Shown here in pieces: positions 22,219 through 31,934 of a DNA stretch of 52,984 bases. Both the position numbers and the translations under genes were made by a program. The DNA lies in contig JAFQLB010000004.1 of the NCBI GenBank assembly GCA_017396675.1, positions 1-52,984 of the forward strand, written 5' to 3'. A model generated the notes under the pieces. The model was not told the DNA's origin, ran no database searches, and saw nothing but the letters and a program-made list of their open reading frames with translations. Every line of letters starts with the position of its first letter. Positions within the stretch are counted from its first letter, which is position 1. This DNA comes from Lachnospiraceae bacterium. GTDB lineage: Bacteria; Bacillota; Clostridia; Lachnospirales; Lachnospiraceae.

Positions 22219-23235
22219 CTAATCGATTCTCTCGACGCTGTGATTTTTCAGGGATCTGGCCGTTGCAAAGGTGATCTCCGTTGCCCGTGTACCGTCATAT
22301 ACGGTAATATCCGGCTTTCTTCCTTCCCGAATACAATCGATGAATTCCTGCATTTCCAAACGATAGGCTTCCGCAAATCTTTCCGGAAATCCACTGACAC
22401 ACTCCGTAACCGCACCGTGCTTGTTATAGATCATAGCCAGGTTCTTCTCCGGTACCGGACTGATCCGAAGCGTCCCCTCCGTCCCCACAATCTCTGTCTC
22501 AATGTGATAACCGTGAGGTGCGGTTCTTCCTACATGAAGCTGTCCGATGGCGCCGTTGGCAAATTGATAGATTGCACATCCCGTTTCATTGTCACCGCAT
22601 TCCGTGAATTCCGGATGCTTGAAGGTGGTACCCAGGGCATACACCTCTACTGCTTCACTTCCCAGAAACCAACGCATCAGATCCACATCATGGGAGGCCA
22701 TGTCGATATAGATGCCGCCGCTTGTAGGTGCAAATTTAATGCTGCCCTCTACCAGTGCCTCCGGATCGATCCCCGTTGCCTTCACAAGATAAGGCTTTCC
22801 TATGACTCCCTTTTCTATCTGCTCCTTGGCATACCGATAAGAAGGATCATACCTTCTCATAAATCCCAAAAAGAACACCTTGTCCGGATGTGCCTCCACA
22901 GCCTTCTCTGCAATTCTGCATTCCTCGGGATCCACTCCCAGAGGCTTCTCCGTAAATACGTGTTTCCCGGCCTTTAGGGCGCTTTCGATCTGTGAACAGT
23001 GCAGACCGCTGGTAGTCACAATGGCAACCGCATCGATATCCGCCTCTGCCAGCATCGTATCAAAATCACTGTATACCTCCTGTACGCCCAATTCCTTCTG
23101 TGCATACAAAAGCTCCTCGGGAACAATGGAACAGGCTGCTGTCAGCTTTGCTCCCGGGATACGAAAGGCCAGATTGCCGGCGTGTACCCTGCCCAGTCTT
23201 CCAAGTCCTGCAATTCCTACTTTTACCGTATTCAT
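22219..23235 (-). CDS. Gfo/Idh/MocA-family oxidoreductase, probable inositol dehydrogenase paralogue
   Basis: 338 residues. An N-terminal NAD(P)-binding fold (VGIAGLGRLGRVHAGNL) carries the EKPLG motif with its catalytic lysine. The C-terminal domain has GGIYIDMASHDVDLMRWFLG with the catalytic Asp/His pair and a substrate-facing RTAPHGYHIETE region. It oxidises a ring hydroxyl of a polyol. Clustering with IolE, IolD, IolB and a second IolG-like enzyme suggests another inositol stereoisomer (scyllo- or chiro-) or inositol epimerisation through an inosose. It follows the importer permease gene after a strong hairpin. Confidence 0.88.
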   Translation of the reverse strand: MNTVKVGIAGLGRLGRVHAGNLAFRIPGAKLTAACSIVPEELLYAQKELGVQEVYSDFDTMLAEADIDAVAIVTTSGLHCSQIESALKAGKHVFTEKPLGVDPEECRIAEKAVEAHPDKVFFLGFMRRYDPSYRYAKEQIEKGVIGKPYLVKATGIDPEALVEGSIKFAPTSGGIYIDMASHDVDLMRWFLGSEAVEVYALGTTFKHPEFTECGDNETGCAIYQFANGAIGQLHVGRTAPHGYHIETEIVGTEGTLRISPVPEKNLAMIYNKHGAVTECVSGFPERFAEAYRLEMQEFIDCIREGRKPDITVYDGTRATEITFATARSLKNHSVERID

Positions 23236-23262
23236 ATGCTTTTCCGCCTTTACATTTTATAA

Positions 23263-23296
23263 AAATATTGGGCCAAGTTCCCTCGGCCCAATATTT
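23263..23296 (-). terminator. Attenuator/terminator hairpin after the importer permease gene
   Basis: Perfect 12-bp stem AAATATTGGGCC (23263-23274) and GGCCCAATATTT (23285-23296). On the minus strand it is followed by TTTTTATAAAAT, like an intrinsic terminator. No separate promoter fits in the short stretch before the next gene, so partial read-through is expected. Confidence 0.7.
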
Positions 23297-23348
23297 AAAT
23301 GAACGTTTTATATCTGTTATCTTATCACTATATTTATCTGTACCGAAT

Positions 23349-24332
23349 TTATTTTGTTGCCATACGGCGAGCCTTGGCATCCATCTTCTGACGGGTAACA
23401 TCCAGCAATACGGCGCCGATGATTACAAGACCCAGTACCATGTTCTGAATTGCAGAAGAGAAGGACAACAGGGCAAATCCGTTACGAAGCACTGCAATGA
23501 TCAGAGCACCCAGCATGGTTCCCACCATGGTTCCCTTACCTCCGCTGAAGGAAGCGCCGCCGATGATACATGCAGCGATAGCATCCGTATCGTAGGGCTG
23601 AATGGCATTTGCACCGTTACAGATACCGCTTCGACCGATGGAAACGATTCCGCCGATGGCTGCCATGAGACCGGATACGGTATAACAGAAGGTCAATACA
23701 TTGGCAGAATTGATACCCGACAGGCGAGTGGCTTCCATGTTGCCGCCGGCACAGTAGATGGAACGTCCCAGAGAAGTACGTGTCAACAACACATGCATGA
23801 TCACATAAATGATAACAACCACGATAAAGCTGATGGGGAAGCCGCCGATGGTAGCGGAGCCCAGCCACATAACGCCGTCATTACCGGAGAAGGAAATCAT
23901 CTGTGAATTGGTTACCAGCAGCGCAACACCCCACAGCACGTTCTTCATACCCAGTGTGGATACGAAGGGATGAGGCAGATGCAGGCGGGTAAGCAGGGTA
24001 CCGTTGATAAATCCGATCAACGCACCGCAGCCCAGAGCACCAACAATCAGAATGAAGGGGTTGGTTATACCGTTCATTACCAGCATACCGGCAATACAGG
24101 CAGAGAAGGTGGCATTTGCACCTACCGACAGGTCGATACCTGCCGTGATCAGACACAGCAGCATACCGGTGGACAGTAAAGCGTTAAAGGACGTCTGCTT
24201 GAGTACAGACATCAGGTTTGTGTATTTCAAAAAGTTTTCGGAAGCAATGGCCAGTATCACGCAAAGCACCAACAGAGCGCCAAAGGTACCGGCATATGCC
24301 ATCAATCCACTGTTTTTTAATTTTTTCGACAT
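23349..24332 (-). CDS. Sugar/inositol ABC importer permease (RbsC-like)
   Basis: 327 residues, multiple membrane helices. Family motifs: TGMLLCLITAGIDLSVGANA near residues 57-76, the GGNMEATRLSGIN segment, and AACIIGGASFSGGKGTMVGT before the last helices. It forms the membrane channel of a ribose/inositol-type importer. It starts 4 bases after the ATPase gene ends, so the two are co-translated. Confidence 0.95.
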   Translation of the reverse strand: MSKKLKNSGLMAYAGTFGALLVLCVILAIASENFLKYTNLMSVLKQTSFNALLSTGMLLCLITAGIDLSVGANATFSACIAGMLVMNGITNPFILIVGALGCGALIGFINGTLLTRLHLPHPFVSTLGMKNVLWGVALLVTNSQMISFSGNDGVMWLGSATIGGFPISFIVVVIIYVIMHVLLTRTSLGRSIYCAGGNMEATRLSGINSANVLTFCYTVSGLMAAIGGIVSIGRSGICNGANAIQPYDTDAIAACIIGGASFSGGKGTMVGTMLGALIIAVLRNGFALLSFSSAIQNMVLGLVIIGAVLLDVTRQKMDAKARRMATK

Positions 24333-24336
24333 AGTA

Positions 24337-25833
24337 TCATACCTCCCAAGCGGCTTTCATTATATCTTCCTGGTTAAAGTTATCTGTGTTGCGGTGCATG
24401 GTTCCGGTGATCTTGCCTTCTCTCATAACGATGATCCTGTCACTCATTCCAAGGATCTCAGGCATTTCCGAGGACACCATGATAACACACTTTCCGTCCT
24501 TGACCAGCTTGTTCATTACATTATATACCTCTACCTTGGCTCCCACATCGATGCCTCGTGTGGGTTCGTCAAAAATAAAGATATCCGCATCTGTATTGAC
24601 CCATTTACCGATAACCACCTTCTGCTGGTTACCTCCGGAAAGCTGACCCGCGATCTCATCCGCAGAGGGTGTTTTGATACGCAGCTCCTTGATCCTCTCC
24701 GCTACCACCTGGGTAATCTTTCCAAAGTTCAGGAAAAGTCCGTTGCTGAAGCCCTTCAGATTGGCCAGCACCATGTTTGTGACAATCGGCTGAGCCAATA
24801 CCAGACCCTGACCCTTTCTGTCCTCCGTAAGGAAGGCAATACCCGCCCGAATGGCATCTCTGGGAGATTTGATATTTACTTCCTTTCCCTTTATGTATAT
24901 CTTGCCGCCGTCAATCTTATCAGCGCCAAAGATCGCTCTCATCGTTTCTGTCCGTCCGGCGCCTACCAATCCTGCAAATCCAAGGATTTCTCCACCGTAG
25001 GCCTCGAAGGATACATCCCGCAGGACGCCCATTTCCTCCAGATGCTCTACCTTCAAAAGAGGCTCTTTGGATTTGACGCCGTATTCCTTCGGGAACTGCT
25101 GCTCCAGAGTACGTCCTACCATGGCAGTTACGAGAGAATCGTTGTCCCATTCGTTGATGGGGCGGGTATCCACATATTCACCGTCTCTCATAACCGTTAC
25201 ACGGTCACACAGCTCAAACAATTCTTCCAGCTTATGGGAAACGAATACGATTCCGACACCTCTGTCCCGCAGGGAACGACAGGTCTTCATAAGCTGCTCC
25301 ACTTCCTTTTCGCCCAGAGAGGAGGTGGGCTCGTCCATAATGATCATCTTTGCATCGATCAGTACTGCCTTTGCAATCTCAATCATCTGCTGAATACCCA
25401 TGCCGAAGGTGCCTGCCGCCTTGGTGGGATCCACATCCTGTCCCAGCGACTTCATCACCTCTCTGGCCTTCTCATGCATGGTCTTGTAATCCAGCAGGCC
25501 GTTCTTTCCTTTGATCCATTTGTTAATAAAGATATTGTCCGTGATGCTCAGAAGCTTCTCCATATTCAGCTCCTGATATACACATGCGATTCCTGCATTG
25601 GCGGAGTCATTGGGACTCTTGAAATGCTGCTCTACGCCATCCACAAAAATCTGTCCTTCGTCTATCTGATGCACCCCCGTCAAAGACTTGATCAATGTTG
25701 ATTTACCGGCTCCGTTCTCTCCGATCAGACCAAGTATTTCCCCCGGTTTTACTTCTAAGTGCATATTGCGCATGGCTACGACTCCGGGAAATCGTTTCGT
25801 CGCATTCCTTAATTCCACGACATATTCACTCAT
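24337..25833 (-). CDS. Sugar/inositol ABC importer ATPase (RbsA-like, two ABC domains)
   Basis: 498 residues with two fused nucleotide-binding domains. The first has Walker A GENGAGKSTLIK and Walker B IIMDEPTSSLGEKE. The second has the degenerate P-loop GLVGAGRTETMRAIFG, signature LSGGNQQKVVIGKW and Walker B IFDEPTRGIDVG, as in RbsA, MglA and XylG. It powers uptake through the permease encoded next to it. Inositol as substrate is inferred from the neighbouring iol genes. Confidence 0.95.
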   Translation of the reverse strand: MSEYVVELRNATKRFPGVVAMRNMHLEVKPGEILGLIGENGAGKSTLIKSLTGVHQIDEGQIFVDGVEQHFKSPNDSANAGIACVYQELNMEKLLSITDNIFINKWIKGKNGLLDYKTMHEKAREVMKSLGQDVDPTKAAGTFGMGIQQMIEIAKAVLIDAKMIIMDEPTSSLGEKEVEQLMKTCRSLRDRGVGIVFVSHKLEELFELCDRVTVMRDGEYVDTRPINEWDNDSLVTAMVGRTLEQQFPKEYGVKSKEPLLKVEHLEEMGVLRDVSFEAYGGEILGFAGLVGAGRTETMRAIFGADKIDGGKIYIKGKEVNIKSPRDAIRAGIAFLTEDRKGQGLVLAQPIVTNMVLANLKGFSNGLFLNFGKITQVVAERIKELRIKTPSADEIAGQLSGGNQQKVVIGKWVNTDADIFIFDEPTRGIDVGAKVEVYNVMNKLVKDGKCVIMVSSEMPEILGMSDRIIVMREGKITGTMHRNTDNFNQEDIMKAAWEV

Positions 25834-25864
25834 CAGCTTACCCCTTTTCTGTAATTAAAATAAT

Positions 25865-25889
25865 GGGGAAGAGGTGGAACCCCTTCCCC
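25865..25889 (-). terminator. Attenuator hairpin between binding-protein and ATPase genes
   Basis: GGGGAAG (25865-25871) pairs with CTTCCCC (25883-25889). On the minus strand the hairpin is followed by ATTATTTTAATT. Partial termination here would give more binding protein than transporter core, as is usual for ABC importers. Confidence 0.6.
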
Positions 25890-25961
25890 GCATTCAGTTA
25901 CGCAGTAAGATTCAGCGTTCTCTTCTCATTCATTGTATGAGATTGACTTGTGCAGCCTATC

Positions 25962-27023
25962 TTATCCAATGTAACCCTTCAGCTGATCCAGTCTCTGCTG
26001 AGCATTGCTGGGATCTACGATAGAACATCCGGAGTCGATGAACTTGTCCAGAGTCTCGCCCTGAAGTGCGCGAACGGCTGCGTCAACGGCCTTGTAGCCC
26101 ATGTCATAGGCTTCCTGTGCAACGGACATTGTCTCTTCACCGTTCAGGATAGCGTTACATGCGGACTGGATACCGTCAAAGCCTACGAATACAGTATCTG
26201 CATAAGCTTCGTTGCCCTGTGCGGCACGGCAGGCTGCCATAGCCATATCGTCGTTGTTGGCTACGATAATAGCGATACCTTCGGGATGGTTCTGCATGAT
26301 AGCTTCCATACTGGTAACAGCCTTGTCGGCTACAGCGTCAGCATACTGGGTCTCGTCTGCCAGGAAGGTTCCGCCGGCAGCTTCAACACCTGCCTGATAA
26401 CCGTTGGCACGTGCGGTAGCGGTTCCGTCACCCTGTACGCCGGAGATCAGGATTGCGTTGATCTCTTCCCAGCCTCTTTCCTTAGCCAGAGCTACGGCTG
26501 CTTCGCCGCCCATCTTGGCTGCATCTTCGTTGGAGGTTCCTACGAAGGAAAGAACTTCGGGAGCATCAATGTTGGTATCTACGGCAACGATCGGAACGGT
26601 CTGTCCGGCTACCAGAGTAGTTACCAGGTCGGCCTGCAGGGGAGCGATAACGAATGCGTCATACGCGCCGGAAGACAGGTCGGTCTCGATGATGTTCTGC
26701 TGCTCATCATAAGCAGTCTCGGAAGTAGCACCCTTTACGTCTACGGAAACGTTCGGGTTGTCGGCTTCATATGCTTCTGCGCCGGCCATTACATAGCTCC
26801 AGTACTCGGAAGATGTGGTCTTCAGAATAACGGAAACGGCATAGCTTTCATCTGCGGGAGCGGCTTCTTCAGCTGCTTCCTCAGCGGGTGCCTCTTCTTC
26901 TGCGGGAGCTGCTTCCTCAGCGGGTGCTGCTGCTTCCTCAGCAGGTGCCTCAGAGCCGCCACAGGCAACCATGCTGATGCCCATAACAGCTACTAACAAC
27001 AGTGACAGAATTTTCTTTTTCAT
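25962..27023 (-). CDS. Sugar/inositol-binding lipoprotein (RbsB-like)
   Basis: 353 residues. The signal peptide ends in lipobox SMVAC with the lipidated Cys at about residue 21. A ~35-residue Ala/Pro/Glu linker follows, then a periplasmic-binding-protein type I fold (peripla_BP_4): SEYWSYVMAGAEAYEADNPN, DAFVIAPLQADLV, PIVAVDTNIDAPEVLSFVGT and IIVANNDDMAMAACRAA. It captures the substrate outside the membrane for the RbsA/RbsC-like pair. Inositol is the expected ligand from context. Confidence 0.94.
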   Translation of the reverse strand: MKKKILSLLLVAVMGISMVACGGSEAPAEEAAAPAEEAAPAEEEAPAEEAAEEAAPADESYAVSVILKTTSSEYWSYVMAGAEAYEADNPNVSVDVKGATSETAYDEQQNIIETDLSSGAYDAFVIAPLQADLVTTLVAGQTVPIVAVDTNIDAPEVLSFVGTSNEDAAKMGGEAAVALAKERGWEEINAILISGVQGDGTATARANGYQAGVEAAGGTFLADETQYADAVADKAVTSMEAIMQNHPEGIAIIVANNDDMAMAACRAAQGNEAYADTVFVGFDGIQSACNAILNGEETMSVAQEAYDMGYKAVDAAVRALQGETLDKFIDSGCSIVDPSNAQQRLDQLKGYIG

Positions 27024-27083
27024 TGTGGTACTTCCTCCTTTTTCTTTTGCTTGCAGTCATCTGCAAATATAAAAACACGTCCT

Positions 27084-27980
27084 TTACAGGCCGGTTTTTT
27101 CCGCAATGTACTTTCTGGCCTTTAATGCATATTCAAAGGGATTGGCGATGGCGGGATCCTGCTCCGCCTCCACTACCAGATACCCCTCGTATCCGCTTTC
27201 CTCCAGAATCGCAAAGACCGGTTCAAAATCGATATCCCCGTCTCCCGGTACGGTAAAGGTGCCTGCCCTGACACCGTCCAGGAAGCTCATATTCTCTTTC
27301 TTCACCCTGTCGACAACGGCTTTTCTGACATCCTTTAAGTGTACGTGCTTGATCCTGTGGGCATATTTCTTAAGAACCGCAACCGGATCCTCACCGCAGT
27401 AGTAAAGATGTCCGGTATCAAACAGAAGGCTGAATACCTCCGGATCCGTCCCTTCCATCATGCGATCCACTTCCTCTGCCGTCTGAACCACCGTACCCAT
27501 ATGATGATGCAGCGTCAGTGCAATCCCATGCTCCCTGGCAGTCCTTCCAAGACGGTTCAGGCCGTCCAGAAAGCGCTTCCACTCCTCATCATTCATCACA
27601 TACTTGTGTCCGAAGATGGGTGTATCCAGCTGTCCCTGCACACTGTAGCTCTGTTCGGAGATACCAACCACCTTGGCTCCCATCTCCTTTAAGAAGGTAA
27701 TGTGCTGTATAAAATCCTTTTCCACGGTCTCGTAAGGCTGGGTCAGCAGAAATGATGAAAACCACTGATTGCAGATCTCCAGACCTCTGATTTCAAGATA
27801 TCTCTTAAGCTCCGCTGCGTCCTTGGGATACTTGCTCCCCACCTCGCATCCGGTAAAGCCTGCCAGCGCCATCTCACTGATGCACTGCTGGAAGGAATTC
27901 TCCTTCCCCAGATCCGGCATATCGTCATTGGTCCAGCCAATGGGAGCAATTCCCAGTTTCACCTTGTTTTTGTCCAACAT
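27084..27980 (-). CDS. iolE: Inosose dehydratase IolE
   Basis: 298 residues, xylose-isomerase-like TIM barrel. Family features: [19 protein letters not shown] at the N-terminus, [13 protein letters not shown], the metal-site stretches [12 protein letters not shown] and [27 protein letters not shown], and [16 protein letters not shown] near the end. It dehydrates scyllo-inosose (2-keto-myo-inositol) to 3D-trihydroxycyclohexane-1,2-dione. AGGAGG lies 7 bases before the ATG. It is the first gene behind an internal promoter and is followed by the importer genes. Confidence 0.95.
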   Translation of the reverse strand: MLDKNKVKLGIAPIGWTNDDMPDLGKENSFQQCISEMALAGFTGCEVGSKYPKDAAELKRYLEIRGLEICNQWFSSFLLTQPYETVEKDFIQHITFLKEMGAKVVGISEQSYSVQGQLDTPIFGHKYVMNDEEWKRFLDGLNRLGRTAREHGIALTLHHHMGTVVQTAEEVDRMMEGTDPEVFSLLFDTGHLYYCGEDPVAVLKKYAHRIKHVHLKDVRKAVVDRVKKENMSFLDGVRAGTFTVPGDGDIDFEPVFAILEESGYEGYLVVEAEQDPAIANPFEYALKARKYIAEKTGL

Positions 27981-28028
27981 GACGTTTCCTCCTAAGATTC
28001 TGATACAGGAGCATTCCCGCGTAGGGTC

Positions 28029-28057
28029 ATTATACCCGTAAATCGCAAAAATGTCCA
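28029..28057 (-). promoter_or_regulatory. Internal promoter before iolE and the importer genes
   Basis: Minus strand TGGACA (28052-28057), 17-base spacer, TATAAT (28029-28034). The -10 is perfect and the -35 matches 5/6. It lies in a 159-base gap between iolG and iolE, so iolE and the transporter can be expressed separately from the upstream genes. Confidence 0.75.
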
Positions 28058-28139
28058 GTATTTTATAGGTTCGTTCTCGCTTTTATGTCTCGGTTTTATG
28101 TATTCCCCACCGATTTTACACATTTTTCCTGTTTTCTTC

Positions 28140-29147
28140 CTATTTGTACATCTCCGGTTTTTCAATCATTTCCACCTTCAGGAACTGACCCGTACCTCTG
28201 GATTTGATCAGGGCGTCTGCTGCTACGCAGGCTGCGTAGCCATCCCAGGAGGAGGGTCCGGTGGGCACACCGTTCTGATTCAGGCTGTTGACCCAATCGG
28301 TCAGCTCGATATCATAAGCCTCAATGAAGCGGTCCTTCCAGTCTGTCAGAATGGGAACCTGATAGGTTGCGTTGGCTCTCTTATATACCGTATAAGGCTC
28401 GGGAAGATTGACGGTACCCTTTTCGCAGACTACCTGGCACTGGATATCATAACCGTAGCCGTCTGCCACCTGTACCTCCACATCGATCCTTGCGCCCGAT
28501 TTGGTCTCCAGCAAAACAATCTGAGGATTGTCGTAGCCTCTTGTGGAGAGAGAGGACTGACGCACCTTCAGCACCTGTGCACTCTCATATTCATCTCCCA
28601 GCAGCCAGCGGCAGATGTCCAGCTCATGGATGGCAACATTGGTAATACCCATATCTGTCTGGAAGCCGTCTCCCTGTGATACGTTTCTGTGAGCCGCATG
28701 GATCATCAAAGGTGCTCCCAGCTCTCCGGAAGTGATGATCCGCTTCATCTCCGCATAGCCTCTGTCATAGCGGCGCATAAAGCCAACCTGAACAAGACGC
28801 TTTCCATGTGCCATTTCTGCCTTCATGATCTCTTCACACTCAGCTGCCGTCAGAGCCAGAGGCTTCTCACAGAAGATCTGCTTGCCGTATTTTAAAGCCT
28901 CCATCACATAGGCCGCATGGGTGCTGTCTATGGAAGTGATCATCACAGCGTCTACCTCCTGCGCTGCGATCAGGTCGTTGGGATTTTCATATACCTTTAC
29001 ATCCGGATATTTCTTTGTTACTTCCTTTGCCGCCTCCACAAAATAATCGGAGCAGGCTACAACGGTACAGCCCGGTACCAGATCCATCAGTCTGCGGATA
29101 TGATCCTTTCCTATGGCTCCGCATCCAATTACACCAATTCTAATCAT
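28140..29147 (-). CDS. iolG: myo-Inositol 2-dehydrogenase IolG
   Basis: 335 residues, Gfo/Idh/MocA fold. N-terminal IGVIGCGAIGKDHIRRLMD, catalytic-lysine motif CEKPLALTAAE, FMRRYDRGYAEMKR, and the C-terminal active-site segment GITNVAIHELDICRWLLGDE. The ending WKDRFIEAYDIELTDWVNSL with GPSSWDGYAA is characteristic of IolG. It oxidises myo-inositol to scyllo-inosose with NAD+. It starts 9 bases after the iolB stop. Confidence 0.95.
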   Translation of the reverse strand: MIRIGVIGCGAIGKDHIRRLMDLVPGCTVVACSDYFVEAAKEVTKKYPDVKVYENPNDLIAAQEVDAVMITSIDSTHAAYVMEALKYGKQIFCEKPLALTAAECEEIMKAEMAHGKRLVQVGFMRRYDRGYAEMKRIITSGELGAPLMIHAAHRNVSQGDGFQTDMGITNVAIHELDICRWLLGDEYESAQVLKVRQSSLSTRGYDNPQIVLLETKSGARIDVEVQVADGYGYDIQCQVVCEKGTVNLPEPYTVYKRANATYQVPILTDWKDRFIEAYDIELTDWVNSLNQNGVPTGPSSWDGYAACVAADALIKSRGTGQFLKVEMIEKPEMYK

Positions 29148-29156
29148 AAATACCTC

Positions 29157-29945
29157 CTAAAATTTTGCGTCGTGAAGCCAAACGTAAGTCTCGTCCTCAC
29201 AACGGTCTGTTTGCAGCCATCTCTTTTCCTCCAGATGACGGATCATCCAGCAGGTATACATCTGAAATCCGGGAGCCGCCACCTGGGGATGCACAACGCC
29301 GCCGGGAATGGCGGAAAAGCTGTTGTTGACGCTCTTAAACACCTGATCTCCCACAAAGCTGGCGCCGAATCCTTCCGGACGGTCGAATTTAAACAGATAT
29401 GTTTCCGGATTCACGTGCTGATGAGGAAGATAGCCGGACCAGTTTCCTCTGTCGTTTAATACCTCCCCCAGCACCATATTGGACTCCGGACAAATGGTAT
29501 CGTCAAATATGGTGTTCACCCGACGGTTGGCCGTATCTCCGAACTTTCCTCTGCAGACATCTCTCCAGGGTGCATCCTCGGGGGCGAATAAGCGGCTTTC
29601 AAATTCCCTGTCATTCTCCGCACACTGAACCAGGATCTCTGACCGCTCATGTGCCTTCACCGTGATCTTTTTGCCCTTGCATACATGCACACACCAGGGA
29701 CCTTCCGTAAAGACATCCTTACGGGACACGGTTTTCTCCTCTCCTTCAAAGGAGAAGGTAATCCTGCCGGAAAAGAGAAGAACTGCGATCTCCTCTCCCG
29801 GTCTCTCAAAGCCGCGCTCCTCCTCCGGCTTCATATCATACATTCTGATATCCATCAGCATATCCCTGTATGCATTGTCGTAGGTGGTAAGAATCATCTC
29901 TCCCTGTGCATCATACTCCGGATATCCAAATACTTTCTTTTCCAT
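29157..29945 (-). CDS. iolB: 5-Deoxy-glucuronate isomerase IolB
   Basis: 262 residues from the ATG at 29945 (MEKKVFGYPEY), which has AAGGAG 6 bases upstream. An in-frame GTG at 29963 lacks a ribosome site. Bicupin protein: the C-terminal cupin shows SGYLPHQHVNPETYLFKF with metal ligands and AIPGGVVHPQVAAPGFQMY. It converts 5-deoxy-glucuronate to 2-deoxy-5-keto-gluconate. It lies between iolD and iolG in the same transcript. Confidence 0.95.
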   Translation of the reverse strand: MEKKVFGYPEYDAQGEMILTTYDNAYRDMLMDIRMYDMKPEEERGFERPGEEIAVLLFSGRITFSFEGEEKTVSRKDVFTEGPWCVHVCKGKKITVKAHERSEILVQCAENDREFESRLFAPEDAPWRDVCRGKFGDTANRRVNTIFDDTICPESNMVLGEVLNDRGNWSGYLPHQHVNPETYLFKFDRPEGFGASFVGDQVFKSVNNSFSAIPGGVVHPQVAAPGFQMYTCWMIRHLEEKRWLQTDRCEDETYVWLHDAKF

Positions 29946-29979
29946 ACAATACTCCTTATTCACAGGATCCGTCCGGTTC

Positions 29980-31911
29980 CTAATATTTTCTTGCCGCCAT
30001 GCGTCCTTCCTTTACCTCTTCCCATGCTTCTCTGACGGATTCCTGCACGGAAGTGGTGGCCATTCCCACATCCCACCATGCCTCATAGCCGTCTGTCATG
30101 GTCTTGGGCAATACCTTCAGGTCGAAGAGACAGGCTGTTGTCTGACTCTTGGCGTCCTCAAGGGCGTCCTCCAGCTCCTGTACCGTCTTACAGGTGTAGC
30201 TCTTAAGTCCGTATCCTTCCGCAATCTTGGCATAGTCTACCGGAATCAGCTCTCCGCAGGGCTTCTGTCCGTCCGTATACCTGAATTCCGTTGCAATACT
30301 GCCGATTCCGTGGGTCATTTCCAGATTGTTGATGCAGCCGAAGCCACAGTTGTCAAATACCAGAATGTTGACTTTTCTGCGTTCCTGCATGATGGTCATA
30401 ATCTCACTGTGGAGCATCTGGAAGCCGCCGTCTCCCACAACCGTATAAACCTCAGTCTCAGGCTCTGCCATCTTAACACCCAGAGTGGCTGCGATCTCGT
30501 AGCCCATACAGGAGTAGCCGTACTCCGCATGGTAGCCGCCCCGCTTGTCGGTGGTCCACATTCTCTGCATGCAGCTGGGCAGGGAGCCTCCCGCCGTAAT
30601 AATGGTGGCGTCCGGTGCGATCCTGCGGCGAATGGCTGCCAGTGCTGCCGTCTGTGTCAATTCTCCGCCTGTCAGCTCTACAAACTCAGGAATGGTTCTG
30701 GGATCTCTGGCGCTGATCAACGGCTCGAAGCCTTCGCCCGTATAGGCGATGGCACCCAGGCGAGCCAGCTCTTCATCCCATTTTGCCTTGGCCTCTTTGA
30801 TCTCATCGGTGTACCCGGAGCAGTATTTCTTTTCCCGCAGCTTCTCAGCCAGTGCCTCTACCGTAGCTTTGGCATCTCCCACTGCTTTTACGGCATCCAT
30901 CTTATAGGCATGGTATCTGGAATTGTTGATGGTCACAAATTTCACGTTTTCATTTTTGTACAGCCACTTGGAGCAGGTCGTAAAGTCAGACAGTCTGCTG
31001 CCGATGGCAATAACTGCGTCTGCCTCTCTCGCAATGACGTTGGATGCATAGGTTCCCGTCAGACCGATGCCTCCCAGGCAATAAGGATGGGAGGATCTGC
31101 AGGCACTCTTACCTGCCTGTGTCTCTCCGAAGGGTATCTTGAATTCTTCACAGAATTTCTCTACCGTTTCTCCCGCATCGGAATAGCGCACACCACCGCC
31201 CACGATGATCAGAGGATGTTTGGACTGCACAATCACGCCGGCAATATCCTCCAGCTCTTCTTCCACAGCCACGGGCCGTGTGATACGATGAATCCTCTTG
31301 TTAAAGAAATATTCCGGGAAATCAAAGGATTCACCCTCCACATCCTGACACAGAGCGATACAGCAGGCACCTGTTTCCGCAGGATCCGTCAGCACACGCA
31401 TGGCGTTGATCAGCGCTGTCATGATCATTTCGGGTCTTGTGATCCTGTCCCAATACTTGCAGACCGGTTTGAAAGCATCATTGGTAGTGGTTGCCAGACT
31501 GTTGCTCTGCTCCAGCTGCTGCAGCACGGGATCCGGCTGTCTGGAAGCAAAGGTGTCTGCCGGGAATACCAGCAGAGGAATATTGTTGACTGTTGCCGTA
31601 GCGCAGGCTGTCACCATATTGGCGGCACCCGGACCCACGGAAGATGCACAGGCGATAATTCTTCTTCTCATGTTCTGCTTGGCAAAGGCGATTGCCGTAT
31701 GGCACATGCCCTGCTCATTTCTTCCCTGCATCACACGCAGACTGCCCGGATCCGAATCCAGAGCTTCTCCCAGCCCCACCGCAATTCCGTGTCCGAAGAT
31801 GGTAAAGAAGCCTTCCACAAATTTGATTTCTTTCCCGTCTACGGCTACGTACTGCTGATCCAAAAATTTGACAATCGCCTGTGCTACTGTCAATCGAATC
31901 GTCTTGCTCAT
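29980..31911 (-). CDS. iolD: 3D-(3,5/4)-trihydroxycyclohexane-1,2-dione hydrolase IolD
   Basis: 643 residues, TPP-dependent enzyme of the acetolactate-synthase superfamily. Landmarks: FTIFGHGIAVGLGEAL (N-terminal Pyr domain), VMQGRNEQGMCHTAIAFAKQ with the catalytic Glu, the central Rossmann-like domain, HAEYGYSCMGYEIA, and the TPP-binding VVGDGGFQMLHSEI followed by NILVFDNCGFGCI. It opens the six-membered ring to 5-deoxy-glucuronate. AAGGAGG precedes the ATG. The gap from the transketolase C-half gene is 23 bases. Confidence 0.96.
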   Translation of the reverse strand: MSKTIRLTVAQAIVKFLDQQYVAVDGKEIKFVEGFFTIFGHGIAVGLGEALDSDPGSLRVMQGRNEQGMCHTAIAFAKQNMRRRIIACASSVGPGAANMVTACATATVNNIPLLVFPADTFASRQPDPVLQQLEQSNSLATTTNDAFKPVCKYWDRITRPEMIMTALINAMRVLTDPAETGACCIALCQDVEGESFDFPEYFFNKRIHRITRPVAVEEELEDIAGVIVQSKHPLIIVGGGVRYSDAGETVEKFCEEFKIPFGETQAGKSACRSSHPYCLGGIGLTGTYASNVIAREADAVIAIGSRLSDFTTCSKWLYKNENVKFVTINNSRYHAYKMDAVKAVGDAKATVEALAEKLREKKYCSGYTDEIKEAKAKWDEELARLGAIAYTGEGFEPLISARDPRTIPEFVELTGGELTQTAALAAIRRRIAPDATIITAGGSLPSCMQRMWTTDKRGGYHAEYGYSCMGYEIAATLGVKMAEPETEVYTVVGDGGFQMLHSEIMTIMQERRKVNILVFDNCGFGCINNLEMTHGIGSIATEFRYTDGQKPCGELIPVDYAKIAEGYGLKSYTCKTVQELEDALEDAKSQTTACLFDLKVLPKTMTDGYEAWWDVGMATTSVQESVREAWEEVKEGRMAARKY

Positions 31912-31934
31912 ACTGACCTCCTTATTCTTTATGA

